A stretch of 46,448 bases of DNA from Phycisphaerales bacterium. GTDB lineage: Bacteria > Planctomycetota > Phycisphaerae > Phycisphaerales > UBA1924. The notes below the pieces were generated by a model. It did no database searches, was not told where the DNA came from, and saw only the letters and a program-made list of their open reading frames with translations. The stretch's first letter is position 1; each line of letters starts with the position of its first letter. Made by a program: the position numbers and the translations under genes. This document shows positions 1-7,928 of this stretch, in pieces. Location: assembly GCA_027083355.1 (NCBI GenBank), contig JALWOY010000178.1:1-46448 (forward strand). Reading direction: 5' to 3'.

Positions 1-183
1 CCCGGAACCCTGTCTAATACCCGGCAGCGCCCCAGGTGTGATGATCAAACCGCCGCCCCGCCCCCGGCTCCGCGTCGAATGCAGCACGGGCGGATACTTC
101 AACTCGATCAGCTTCGCCCGGATCGCATCCCGGTACGCCGACTTGTCTTCGAGTTCGAGACGGACGGATGTTTGCTCAGCCAC
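1..183 (-). CDS. Possible N-terminal fragment of a gene running off the left edge
   Basis: On the minus strand a reading frame stays open from a GTG at 183-181 to the window edge, about 61 residues. The first half is charged, with a stretch reading LELEDKSAYRDAIRAKLIEL, and uses G/C-ending codons like the neighbouring genes. The second half is Gly/Arg-rich and less convincing. There is no clear Shine-Dalgarno and no recognisable domain. Going from this start toward padR, bases 184-412 hold no gene I can support, only a weak hairpin near 366-390. The fragment may be a genuine unknown gene or chance open frame in high-GC DNA. Confidence 0.28.
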   Translation of the reverse strand, partial: MAEQTSVRLELEDKSAYRDAIRAKLIELKYPPVLHSTRSRGRGGGLIITPGALPGIRQGSG

Positions 184-412
184 GGTTTCGGCATGCTCAG
201 CACGTGTCGTGCATCCCTGACGAGCCGACGTGTTCTTCCTTGTATTTGTGACCAACCGCCTCTCGACGGATCCAAGCCTTCTTATGAAGACTCACCCATG
301 ACAGGTACCCGACAGTCACAACCGGATGACGACGAGGCTGAGTATTCGAAGCTTCGGAACGATCCACCCGTGGGCGACTCCCACCGGGGCGCGAGTATCT
401 CGCTTGCTCCCT

Positions 413-787
413 TCATGCCGTCGCACCCTCCCGCGGCGTGATGAAGGCGTCGATCAACGACGTGAATCGACGGTGGGCCGAGACATGCTGTGCCAACCGC
501 TGCCGGCCCCGGTCCGTCAGCGTGTACCACTTGCGGCGACGGCCGGTGCTCCCCTCGTCCGCACCCTCCGCCCGGACCACCTCCCACGATGGGCTGATCA
601 GCCCACGCTTTTCCAGTCTCGCGAGCATCGGATAGAGCTTCGCCGGGCCCATCGAGAACATCCCGCCCGAGCGGGCCGCGAACGACTTCGAGATCGCGTA
701 CCCATAAGACGGCCCCTCAGCAAGCACCGAGAGCACCAGCATCTCGGCCTGCGTCGGGGTCAGCTTCGGCAGCACATCGTCCAGCAT
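413..787 (-). CDS. PadR-family transcriptional regulator
   Basis: A 124-residue winged-helix regulator of the PadR type. The motif LTPTQAEMLVLSVLAEGPSYGYAI near the N-terminus, followed by KLYPMLARLEKRGLI and then GRRRKWYTLTDRGRQRL, is the characteristic PadR helix-turn-helix plus wing. The usual long C-terminal dimerisation helix is short here, so this is a small PadR. I chose the ATG at 787 because GGGAGGA lies 5 bases upstream; the frame stays open further upstream only through AT-rich promoter DNA. It is divergent from arsR, and a perfect inverted repeat at 815-835 lies just upstream, suggesting autoregulation. PadR proteins usually repress detoxification or efflux genes in response to small molecules. 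The ligand cannot be told from sequence. Confidence 0.88.
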   Translation of the reverse strand: MLDDVLPKLTPTQAEMLVLSVLAEGPSYGYAISKSFAARSGGMFSMGPAKLYPMLARLEKRGLISPSWEVVRAEGADEGSTGRRRKWYTLTDRGRQRLAQHVSAHRRFTSLIDAFITPREGATA

Positions 788-814
788 GGCGTCCTCCCAA
801 TAGATCTGCATCAA

Positions 815-835
815 ATATATCAGATTGCGATATAT
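815..835. promoter_or_regulatory. Perfect inverted repeat upstream of padR, candidate operator
   Basis: The arms ATATATC (815-821) and GATATAT (829-835) are exact reverse complements separated by 7 bases. The centre is about 38 bases upstream of the padR ATG, in an AT-rich pocket (about 800-912) of otherwise GC-rich DNA. A TATATT-like -10 for padR overlaps it. Dyads of this size near their own promoter are typical of PadR autoregulation. Binding by this PadR is inferred. Confidence 0.5.
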
Positions 836-877
836 CATGCGCCAATAAAAACCCGAAGAATCGAATTTTTTTTGAGG

Positions 878-906
878 TTGATTTATTTCGTTATTTCGCT
901 TATTGT
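878..906 (+). promoter_or_regulatory. Candidate arsR promoter, possibly giving a leaderless transcript
   Basis: TTGATT (878-883) and TATTGT (901-906) are separated by 17 bases. The predicted transcription start falls at about 912-914, on the arsR ATG at 913. That fits the absence of any Shine-Dalgarno and suggests a leaderless mRNA. Two tandem copies of TTATTTCG (883-890 and 891-898) fill the space between the two hexamers, where a repressor site would block polymerase. Confidence 0.5.
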
Positions 907-912
907 TCAATT

Positions 913-1311
913 ATGCCCGCGGCCGATCCGATCATTCGCGTCTTTGCCGCCCTCGCCGACACGAGCCGGGTTCAGCTGCTCGCGGCGTGTTTCGACGGCG
1001 AGCGGTGCGTCTGCCAGCTCGTCGAGTTGCTGGGCCGATCGAACGCGACAGTCTCGAAACACCTGGCCATCCTCCGCGAGGCCGGCCTTCTCGACAGCCG
1101 AAAGCAGGGTCGGTGGGTCTACTACCGGCTGCCCGACGAGCCGAGCCCCGAGGCGGCCGACGCGATCGGGCTCGTCAGGCGACACGCGGACACCGACATG
1201 ATCGCCCGGGACCACCGACGAATGGAACAGATACTCGCCGTCGAACCGACCGTGCTCTGCCGGAATCAGCGTGCGGGGTGTTGTGCGGTTGAGCATCAAA
1301 CGGATGAATGA
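913..1311 (+). CDS. arsR: ArsR-family arsenic-type repressor
   Basis: A 132-residue winged-helix metalloregulator. The core LADTSRVQLLAACFDGERCVCQLVELL followed by SNATVSKHLAILREAGLL and QGRWVYYRL is the ArsR/SmtB fold. Cys32 and Cys34 form the CVC pair at the start of the recognition helix region, the As(III) site of classical ArsR; Cys26 could be a third ligand. The C-terminus carries further cysteines (116, 123, 124). In the absence of arsenite such proteins block their own operon. Here arsR is followed by three 90-bp repeats and then arsM on the same strand, so it most likely controls arsM. No Shine-Dalgarno precedes the ATG, consistent with a leaderless message. Confidence 0.92.
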   Translation: MPAADPIIRVFAALADTSRVQLLAACFDGERCVCQLVELLGRSNATVSKHLAILREAGLLDSRKQGRWVYYRLPDEPSPEAADAIGLVRRHADTDMIARDHRRMEQILAVEPTVLCRNQRAGCCAVEHQTDE

Positions 1312-1312
1312 T

Positions 1313-1557
1313 TACCCATCCACACTGAACTGGATTGTGCTTCCTGCGAGCCGCGGGCGCAAGCCCGCGGAGGGAATAGAGGGCATCGGGCTGATGACGA
1401 GATACCCATCCACACTGAACTGGATTGTGCTTCCTGCGAGCCGCGGGCGCAAGCCCGCGGAGGGAATAGAGGGCATCGGGCTGATGACGAGATACCCATC
1501 CACACTGAACTGGAATGTGTTTCCTGCGAGCCGCGGGCGCAAGCCCGCGGAGGGAAT
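1313..1557 (+). repeat. Three tandem 90-bp repeats, each with a GCAA-capped hairpin
   Basis: Units start at 1313, 1403 and 1493 with a period of exactly 90 bases. The first two are essentially identical. The third has two substitutions and is truncated near 1557. Each unit holds a perfect 8-bp stem, CCGCGGGC paired with GCCCGCGG, closed by a GCAA (GNRA-type) loop: 1351-1370, 1441-1460 and 1531-1550. Because 90 is divisible by three, every frame shows artefactual repeated peptides. The array fills most of the 323-base arsR-arsM spacer, which otherwise holds no gene. Confidence 0.95.
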
Positions 1558-1634
1558 TGATGAAGAACTCCGCGGACTTGTGCCCGTGGCTCGTCCGAGT
1601 GCTGATGATGAATTGATGACAAGGAGCAGTGCCA

Positions 1635-2540
1635 ATGTCTGAACAGGACCAGGAGAAAATCCGCCAAACCATCCGTTCGGGCTACGCCGACATCGCCGAG
1701 TCCGGTGCGTTCGTCGGTGAAGCCGCCCGGGAGGCACGCGAAAAGCTCGCAGGCAATGAAAGCGGCTGCGGTTGCGGCACGGGTGGATGTTGCGGCCCCT
1801 CGACACTCACCGTCGACGATCTCGCCGAGCAGATCGGGTATTCGCCCGACGAGCTGGCCGCGCTGCCCGAGGGCGCCAACATGGGCCTGTCGTGCGGCAA
1901 CCCCGCCGCCATCGCCGCCCTCGAGCCGGGCGAGGTCGTCGTCGATCTCGGCTCGGGCGGTGGCTTCGACGTTTTTCTCGCCGGCCCCAAGGTCGGCCCC
2001 ACGGGTCGGGCCATCGGCGTCGATATGACCCACGAGATGCTCGCCAAGGCCCGGTCCAACATCGCGCACTACACGGAAAGCACCGGGCTGGACAACGTCG
2101 AGTTCCGCCTCGGCGAGATCGAGGCCCTCCCCGTCGCCGACAACAGCGCCGACGTGGTGATCTCCAACTGCGTGATCAATCTCTCGACCGACAAGCCGCG
2201 TGTCTGGCGCGAGGTCTTCCGCATTCTCAAACCCGGCGGCCGCGTCGCCGTGTCGGATATCGCGCTGCTGCGCGATCTCCCCGAGCAGGCGAGAAAAACG
2301 GCCGAGCAATGGGTGGGCTGCATCGCGGGCGCTTCGCTCGTCGACGACATCCGGGCGATGCTCCGGGACGCCGGGTTCACGGATATCGAGTTGCGGCCCA
2401 AGCCCGAGTATGTGCGTGCCATGACCGCTTCCGGCGACCCGCTCTACACCAGGTTGCTGGGCCTGCTCCCGGAGGGGGTCTCCGCCGAGGATTGCATCAC
2501 CAGCCTCGACATCTCTGCAAGGAAACCGTGCGGCTGCTGA
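1635..2540 (+). CDS. arsM: Arsenite S-adenosylmethionine methyltransferase
   Basis: A 301-residue class I methyltransferase that methylates As(III) with SAM. The SAM motif [11 protein letters not shown] is at about 102-112. The conserved cysteines that hold arsenite are visible: Cys87 in GLSCGNP, Cys179 in SNCVINL and Cys229 in WVGCIAGA. The N-terminal segment GCGCGTGGCC (44-53) supplies the fourth-cysteine region, and the protein ends ARKPCGC. The ATG at 1635 has AAGGAG 8 bases upstream, whereas the in-frame GTG at 1629 is too close to that site. Length and motif order fit bacterial ArsM. It lies downstream of arsR and is probably induced by arsenite. It converges with the HD-GYP gene, 51 bases away. 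Confidence 0.95.
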   Translation: MSEQDQEKIRQTIRSGYADIAESGAFVGEAAREAREKLAGNESGCGCGTGGCCGPSTLTVDDLAEQIGYSPDELAALPEGANMGLSCGNPAAIAALEPGEVVVDLGSGGGFDVFLAGPKVGPTGRAIGVDMTHEMLAKARSNIAHYTESTGLDNVEFRLGEIEALPVADNSADVVISNCVINLSTDKPRVWREVFRILKPGGRVAVSDIALLRDLPEQARKTAEQWVGCIAGASLVDDIRAMLRDAGFTDIELRPKPEYVRAMTASGDPLYTRLLGLLPEGVSAEDCITSLDISARKPCGC

Positions 2541-2591
2541 GCCGTCCGGGGTACACAGGGGGTTGACCCGCGCGGCGTCCCCGCCGGTTTT

Positions 2592-4055
2592 TCATGCCGC
2601 CTTTGCATCGGCGCTCGTCTGCGTATCCACCATCTCTTTTCGGTGCCGCGCGAGCATCAGGTCGAACGGTTCGAGGTCCATCGCGAGAAACGCGGGGACG
2701 AGGTCGGGGTCGAACTGCGACCCGGCGCAGCGACCGATCTCTTCGAGCACCTCGTGGCGTTCGCGTGCCGGGCGGTACGCCCGGTTGCTGCTCATCGCGT
2801 CGAACGTGTCGGCGACCGCGAGCACGCGCGCCATCAGCGGGATCTCCTCGCCCGCGAGCTTTTCCGGGTACCCACGCCCGTCCCAACGCTCGTGGTGGTG
2901 CAGCACACCCGGCAGCAGATCACGCACCATCGGGATCGGCTTGAGGATGTCGTAGCCGATCCGGGGGTGCCGCTTGATCATCCCGAATTCTTCATCCGTC
3001 AGCCGGCCCGGCTTGCACAACACGCGGTCGGGGATGCCGATCTTCCCGATGTCGTGCAGCGTCCCGGCAAGGTGCACGCGGTCCGCCTCGGCTTCGCTCA
3101 TCCCCGACGCCAGCGCGAGCTCTTTGCCGAGCAACGCCACGCGTTCGGAATGCCCCCGCGTATACGGGTCCTTCGCGTCGAGCGATGACGAGAATGCACG
3201 CAGCGTGCCCACGAACGTCTCGGCCTGCTCCTCATAGAGCCGGATCGTCTCCAGCAGCGAAGCGATGCACGCCGACACCGCCTCCATCAGCTGCGTATCG
3301 AAGCTCGAAACATCCCCCTCCTCGTCGCGCTTGCCGGCCATCACAAGATCACCCACGCGCGTCGAACGGAAACGGATCGACTGGATGACAGCCCCCACGC
3401 CGTCGTTCTCTTCGGGCGTGATCGCGATGCTCTCGTTGTTGCCGAAACGATCGAGCAGCAACCGGGCCGACCGCTCGATTTCCTTCGGATCCAGCCCCAC
3501 GCCTGATGCGAACACCTTCCCCGAGAGTTCCCCCAGCATCCGAGGGTCATCGGCGAACACCGCCGCCGCCCAGTCGCACTCGAGCGTATCGATCATGTTC
3601 TCGATCGAATGGCCCACGACCTCTTCCGCCGAACCGATCCGCCCGAGCGATCGAACGAGGCGGTAGATCATCGCCATGTTCTCATACGACCGGGTCAGGT
3701 AGCTGCAATACTCATGCATCGCCTGGTTCGAATCGCCCGCTTCCAGCAGATCGTTCGCGATGGTCCCCAGCAACTCGAGCACCCGGGCCGATTCGAGCCG
3801 GGCCTCCTGATCTGAACATACTGCGACCACGGCGTGCTCGGTCCGCCGCGAAGGTGTCAACACACCCACGAGCCGACCGTCCGACAGCTCGACCGTCTCC
3901 CACCCGCTCTCGGGGGGGGTGATCTGCGAGTGCATGTCCGCAAACGGCCCGTCGTGCATCGCATCGAGCCGACAGATCCGGACACCGAGCATCGCCGCCC
4001 GTTCCGTGAACTTGTCGAGCATCTCGATGATCTGTTCCTCGAATCGATCCCGCAT
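2592..4055 (-). CDS. GAF-like / HD-GYP domain signalling protein
   Basis: A 487-residue soluble protein. The C-terminal half is a complete HD-GYP domain (about 280-475): HD pair at 334-335 in LHDIGKIGIPD, then HHHERWDGRGYP at 386-397 and VADTFDAM at 414-420. These are the metal and substrate motifs of cyclic-di-GMP (or related dinucleotide) phosphodiesterases. The middle (about 125-275) looks like a GAF-type sensor, and there is no transmembrane segment. Its ATG overlaps the TGA of the upstream response regulator, so the two are translationally coupled. HD-GYP proteins are often outputs of such receivers, so the pair probably forms one signalling module. The signal sensed by the N-terminal half is unknown. 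Confidence 0.9.
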   Translation of the reverse strand: MRDRFEEQIIEMLDKFTERAAMLGVRICRLDAMHDGPFADMHSQITPPESGWETVELSDGRLVGVLTPSRRTEHAVVAVCSDQEARLESARVLELLGTIANDLLEAGDSNQAMHEYCSYLTRSYENMAMIYRLVRSLGRIGSAEEVVGHSIENMIDTLECDWAAAVFADDPRMLGELSGKVFASGVGLDPKEIERSARLLLDRFGNNESIAITPEENDGVGAVIQSIRFRSTRVGDLVMAGKRDEEGDVSSFDTQLMEAVSACIASLLETIRLYEEQAETFVGTLRAFSSSLDAKDPYTRGHSERVALLGKELALASGMSEAEADRVHLAGTLHDIGKIGIPDRVLCKPGRLTDEEFGMIKRHPRIGYDILKPIPMVRDLLPGVLHHHERWDGRGYPEKLAGEEIPLMARVLAVADTFDAMSSNRAYRPARERHEVLEEIGRCAGSQFDPDLVPAFLAMDLEPFDLMLARHRKEMVDTQTSADAKAA

Positions 4056-4441
4056 CAGGCCGCCTCCCGCCCCGATCCTCCCAGAACCTCGCCCACGACC
4101 GTCACCATTTCGTGCGAGCTGAACGGTTTGGCCATCAATCGCACAATGCCCGACTGCTCGATATCGTCGTTGTTGACCCGATGCCCGCGAGCCGTCAGCA
4201 AAATGATCGGCACAGCACGCAACGCCGGGTCTTCCGCGAGCTTCAATGCCAGACTGACCCCGTCCATGCGGGGCATCTGGAGATCCGAAATCACCAGATC
4301 AGGGGTGTTCGCTTCGACAAGGCTCAGCGCCTCGACGCCATCCCGGGCCGTTGTGATGTCGTAGCCCTCACGGGCGAGCCGTCGGCCCAGAATCTGCGCC
4401 ACGTGCAATTCATCATCGACCAGAAGAATTGAAGCAGACAT
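4055..4441 (-). CDS. Single-domain response regulator (CheY-like receiver)
   Basis: A 128-residue receiver with no output domain. It has the acidic pair in LLVDDE, the phosphoacceptor Asp in DLVISDLQMPRMDG, the conserved Thr in LLTARG and the Lys in MAKPF. Two adjacent ATGs (4444 and 4441) are possible; the second has better spacing to AAGGGGA. Its stop codon overlaps the start of the HD-GYP gene, so it probably relays phosphorylation to that protein in trans. No histidine kinase lies in the window, so the input kinase is elsewhere. It is divergent from the unknown gene at 4618, with a 176-base shared promoter region in which I see no clear motif. Confidence 0.9.
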   Translation of the reverse strand: MSASILLVDDELHVAQILGRRLAREGYDITTARDGVEALSLVEANTPDLVISDLQMPRMDGVSLALKLAEDPALRAVPIILLTARGHRVNNDDIEQSGIVRLMAKPFSSHEMVTVVGEVLGGSGREAA

Positions 4442-4617
4442 CATTTCCCCTTCGTCAGCAGGACCCGCCCCCACGATCGTCCGATGCCGGGGGAGACTTT
4501 CCCCAAGCCCGCCCATCCGGCCCAATCCGGATGCCCGAAACCCACACAATCATCCGGGCACCGATTTCAGTGCCGCCCCGGGAACGTCCGATCATCCACG
4601 AAAGACCGGAGGTCCCG

Positions 4618-5526
4618 ATGCCCGACACTCACCCGCTCGCCCGGGCCCTCGCTGCCCAGGCCGACGCGCAGATCAACGAACTCGCCCGGGCACGGGGGCT
4701 CGGGCGCGATACCTTCGACACACTCGTACACAAAGCCACCGCCCTGCTCGAATTCGCCGGCGACGACGCCCCCGTCGCGGCGGACATCGTCCGAGACCAC
4801 CGATGCGTGCTCCGCGCCGTCGCCCGGCTGATCGACGACCCCACCGCCGACGAGATCCCCCCCAGCAACGACGCGGTCTACGCCGCCGTTCTCGATATCA
4901 CCGAACTCGACGCGATCACCTCGGCCCTCCGCAGGTTCGGCCCCGGCCCGCTCCTCGGGCACCTGAACGGGGACGACCCCGCCGCCCGCCGACGCGACCG
5001 GCTCGGCCTTTCGTTCGCCGCGGTCTGTGCGCGCGCCGGGCTGCCGGTCGAGATCGACCCCGGGCCGTCGGGCGAGGCGGGCGTGGTCGGGGTGACGCTC
5101 GACCGTTGGCCGATCGCCGCGGCCGCCGCGGTCCCGCTCGCCCCGGGGGAACTGGAGGTCGAGTCGAGGCGTGCCGGGGAGGCGCTGCGGCGTTCGGGTC
5201 GTCCGGGTCTGATCGTGCTCGAGGCGGGGATGCTGCTGGACTGGTCGCCGATCAACGTGGCCGACGACGCGACGGCCGTCGCGATCATGAACGAGCGCCT
5301 CGACGCGTTGATGATCGGCGTGCGTGACCGTGTCGCCGACGCGGCGGGGACGGACCACGCCTTCGGGCTCGTGCTGCATGCGACGCTGCCGGCGTTGAAC
5401 GCCGCCTCGCGGCGGATGCTGTTCGCCGAGTGCCTGCGTGCGGTGAATCTCTGCGACGCCGACGATCCCCGCATTCATGGGTTCCAGACCTTCATCACCG
5501 CGCTGGGCAAGGTCGACGCGGGTTGA
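4618..5526 (+). CDS. Conserved-looking protein of unknown function
   Basis: A 302-residue soluble protein that I do not recognise. It is Ala/Arg/Asp-rich, with no signal peptide, membrane segment or obvious catalytic motif. A segment near the middle, SGRPGLIVLEAGMLLDWSPINV, resembles an alpha/beta core strand, possibly nuclease-like or Rossmann-like, but this is weak. The ATG at 4618 has GGAGGT 3-4 bases before it, so I prefer it to earlier in-frame starts. Codon use matches the neighbours. It is transcribed away from the response regulator and is followed by a 243-base spacer with degenerate repeats. Confidence 0.75.
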   Translation: MPDTHPLARALAAQADAQINELARARGLGRDTFDTLVHKATALLEFAGDDAPVAADIVRDHRCVLRAVARLIDDPTADEIPPSNDAVYAAVLDITELDAITSALRRFGPGPLLGHLNGDDPAARRRDRLGLSFAAVCARAGLPVEIDPGPSGEAGVVGVTLDRWPIAAAAAVPLAPGELEVESRRAGEALRRSGRPGLIVLEAGMLLDWSPINVADDATAVAIMNERLDALMIGVRDRVADAAGTDHAFGLVLHATLPALNAASRRMLFAECLRAVNLCDADDPRIHGFQTFITALGKVDAG

Positions 5527-5769
5527 GGTGGGGTCATACGCATCCCAAAATGTTCTCGTGCGTCCGGGCGGTGCCGAGGGGATCAACGTGGAGAGCGCAG
5601 AGGGTGCGGAGAAAAGTTTTTGTTTGCAAGGTCGCAAAGTCCTCGAAGGCTTTGAAAGCAGTCTGAAACAGAATCTGCTCCGCGGCCCTCCGCGACCTCG
5701 GCGGTGAATCCTGATACGCCACATGATCTTCGAGAAAAGATCACGCACGAGTATTTCTTGTGCTTCGTA
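5527..5769. repeat. Spacer with degenerate inverted CTCCGC-type repeat copies
   Basis: The spacer between two convergent genes contains CTCCGC...CCTC(C/T)GCG-like segments in opposite orientation: near 5593-5614 on the minus strand and near 5677-5707 on the plus strand. A short hairpin with arms TGATCTT and AAGATCA lies near 5722-5742 and could help terminate transcription of either gene. No coding sequence is supported. Confidence 0.4.
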
Positions 5770-6963
5770 TCACGCCTTTGTCGCCAGCCCGAGCCGGACC
5801 ATCGAGACGGTCCCGCCGACGTCGAGCACCTCGGTCGGCCCGCGGCGCAGGGTGTCGATGACCGTGCGCATATCTTCGGGCAACGGGGCGACGAAGGAGA
5901 GCGTCTCGCCCGAGATCGGGTGCTGAAACGCCAAGAGTGCCGCGTGCAACGCCTGCCGGTCGAGCACCACCGCGCCGGATTCATCGAGAAACGCCCGCCC
6001 GCCGTACATGTCGTCGCCGACGATCGGGCGGCCCTCGTCGGACAGATGCACCCGGATCTGGTGCGTCCGGCCCGTCTTGAGTTCCAGCTCGACGAGGCTG
6101 TACGCCCGATCGGGCAGCCGATACCGCTCCCGGACACGGACGATCGTCACGCTCGGCTTGCCCAGTTCGTCGTGGCGGACGACCATCTTCTCGCGGTAGC
6201 CCTTTTCCCTGCTCGGGTGCGGGCCGATGGGCTTCTCGATCACGAAACCGTCCGGCTCGACGAGCCCGTGCGTCACGGCGAGATAGCGTTTGTCCACCTC
6301 GCGGTGCTCGAACTGGTGCCCGAGTTTCCAGTGGGCTTCCTCGGTCTTGGCGAATACGATGCACCCGGTCGTGTTTCGGTCGAGCCGGTGGACCACCCCG
6401 GGCCGGGCGTCGTCGGCGCCGACGGGGCTGAGCGCCCCCCCGCTGACGTGCCTGAAACGCCACGCCAGCGCGTTGACGAGCGTGCCGCTCTTCTCGGCAC
6501 GGGCGGGGTGAACGATGATCCCCGCGTGCTTGTTGAGCACGATCAGGTGGTCGTCCTCGAACAGGACATCCACGTCGATGGGCTGGGGCAGGATCTCGCT
6601 GCTCGGCGGCGGGGGCACCACCACCTCGACCGAATCGCCCCGGCGGAGACGCGTCGCCGGCTTGGCCTCCACACCGTTGACCGTCACCCCGCCCGACTGG
6701 ATCAGGTGTTGCAACTGACTCCGACTCATGAACGAGATCCGGCTCGTCAGGTACTTGTCCAACCGGCATTTCAGATCGCGCGACAACTCGAACGTCACCC
6801 GGAACAGGGCGTCATCGTCCGACCCGCTCTCGGCCGCCCGCCGGTAGGCCAACTCGACCGCCGCCGGGTTCACCTTGCCCCCGCGCAGGATCAATGGCGG
6901 GTCGTCCGGCGATCGTTCGACCCCGGGCAGAGACCCCGACACCCGCTCCGGCGTCTCGGTCAT
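5770..6963 (-). CDS. RluA-family 23S rRNA pseudouridine synthase
   Basis: A 397-residue enzyme that isomerises uridines in RNA to pseudouridine. After a 50-residue N-terminal extension comes an S4 RNA-binding domain (about 62-115), then the RluA catalytic domain. The signature HRLDRNTTG at 192-200 supplies the catalytic Asp195, and LELKTGRTHQIRVHL and VGDDMYGG follow. Domain order and length are close to RluD, which modifies helix 69 of 23S rRNA, but substrate cannot be assigned with certainty. It overlaps the upstream TPR-like gene by four bases, so the two are coupled. The N-terminal extension is unusual for the family. Confidence 0.92.
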   Translation of the reverse strand: MTETPERVSGSLPGVERSPDDPPLILRGGKVNPAAVELAYRRAAESGSDDDALFRVTFELSRDLKCRLDKYLTSRISFMSRSQLQHLIQSGGVTVNGVEAKPATRLRRGDSVEVVVPPPPSSEILPQPIDVDVLFEDDHLIVLNKHAGIIVHPARAEKSGTLVNALAWRFRHVSGGALSPVGADDARPGVVHRLDRNTTGCIVFAKTEEAHWKLGHQFEHREVDKRYLAVTHGLVEPDGFVIEKPIGPHPSREKGYREKMVVRHDELGKPSVTIVRVRERYRLPDRAYSLVELELKTGRTHQIRVHLSDEGRPIVGDDMYGGRAFLDESGAVVLDRQALHAALLAFQHPISGETLSFVAPLPEDMRTVIDTLRRGPTEVLDVGGTVSMVRLGLATKA

Positions 6964-7868
6964 CCGTCGTCGGGCTCGGTGGGTGGAGGCTCGGACGGCC
7001 CCGCGGGGGGCGGTGCGGTCTGCCCATCGCCGGACGAAGCATCGCCCGGATCGCCCCCCTGCTCCGATGCCGCATCGGCCTCGTCTTCTGGTGTCGCGGG
7101 GGAGGTCGCGGGACCCTCGGCGGGTGGGGTCTGCGGATTCTCAGCATCGGGCTGTGGTGCCTGATCGGTCGCTTCGGCGGCGTCGGGGTCCGGCTCGAAC
7201 GGGAGCCGGGGCAGGTCCGCCTTGGACGGCAGCGGGGCAGGATCTCCCGCGCCCACCCCCTCGATCAGGTCTTGAGCGACCTTGGCGAGGGGCGCGAAGC
7301 CGGCGGACTCCGCGAGCGTTTTCGCCCGCTCATACTCTGTCCTGGCCGAGTCCTGATCTTCCTGCGTCTCGGCGACCGCCCCGAGCCCGAACGCCGCGTT
7401 GACCGCGATCAGCGCCCGGTCGGGGTCGTCGGCAACGGTTTCGAGCACCTGGCGGTACAGCCCGCGGGCCTGTTCGAGGTGGAACGCCCGGTCGTCGTCG
7501 CTCAGTTCGGTCACCCCGTCGGCGGGGTCGATGCCGGTCCGGGCCGCTTCGAGGTGGAGGTCCGCCGCCCGCAGCCGGGCGAGTTCGGCGACACTACCGA
7601 CCCCCTCGAACTGGTTGGCGATCTCGGTCAGGGAAAAAACACTCGGCGCCTGGGAGGCCTCGACCGCCCCCAGCTGGGCGAATGCCTGGTCCCGCCGGGC
7701 GACCTTGCGGCGTTCGTAAGCGTTCTTGAGGTAGTACCCCCCCGAGATCACCGCGATGACCAGCATCGCCGGGAAGGACCACTTGTTGAGAAACGCGATG
7801 AGGTCCTCGTTGATCCGGGATTCCTCGAGACCGGCGCCCTCGACGATTTGGGTCTGTCTTTCGTCCAT
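6960..7868 (-). CDS. Membrane-anchored TPR-like protein with a Pro/Ala/Asp-rich tail
   Basis: A 302-residue protein with one transmembrane helix at about 32-48 (FPAMLVIAVISGGYYL) and a helical, TPR-like region from about 55 to 205, reminiscent of the YfgM/TPR_21 type that sits in the inner membrane facing the periplasm. The last 90 residues are low-complexity and acidic with many prolines, so probably disordered. It shares a four-base overlap with the pseudouridine synthase. YfgM-like proteins act with SecYEG and periplasmic chaperones; that role is an analogy here, not shown by any residue. Confidence 0.7.
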   Translation of the reverse strand: MDERQTQIVEGAGLEESRINEDLIAFLNKWSFPAMLVIAVISGGYYLKNAYERRKVARRDQAFAQLGAVEASQAPSVFSLTEIANQFEGVGSVAELARLRAADLHLEAARTGIDPADGVTELSDDDRAFHLEQARGLYRQVLETVADDPDRALIAVNAAFGLGAVAETQEDQDSARTEYERAKTLAESAGFAPLAKVAQDLIEGVGAGDPAPLPSKADLPRLPFEPDPDAAEATDQAPQPDAENPQTPPAEGPATSPATPEDEADAASEQGGDPGDASSGDGQTAPPPAGPSEPPPTEPDDG

Positions 7869-7928
7869 GTCTGCTCCGCTCGCACCTCGGGTTGGGCCGC
7901 TACTCTAGGTTCACCGCCGGCGTGCGGG

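Noticed and set aside
1313-1557. CRISPR array
   Set aside because: The units are contiguous and identical with no unique spacers, and no cas genes are present.
1175-1672. Repeat-containing proteins read from both strands across the 90-bp repeats
   Set aside because: The period is a multiple of three, so every frame shows the repeat; there is no start signal and the frames overlap arsR and arsM.
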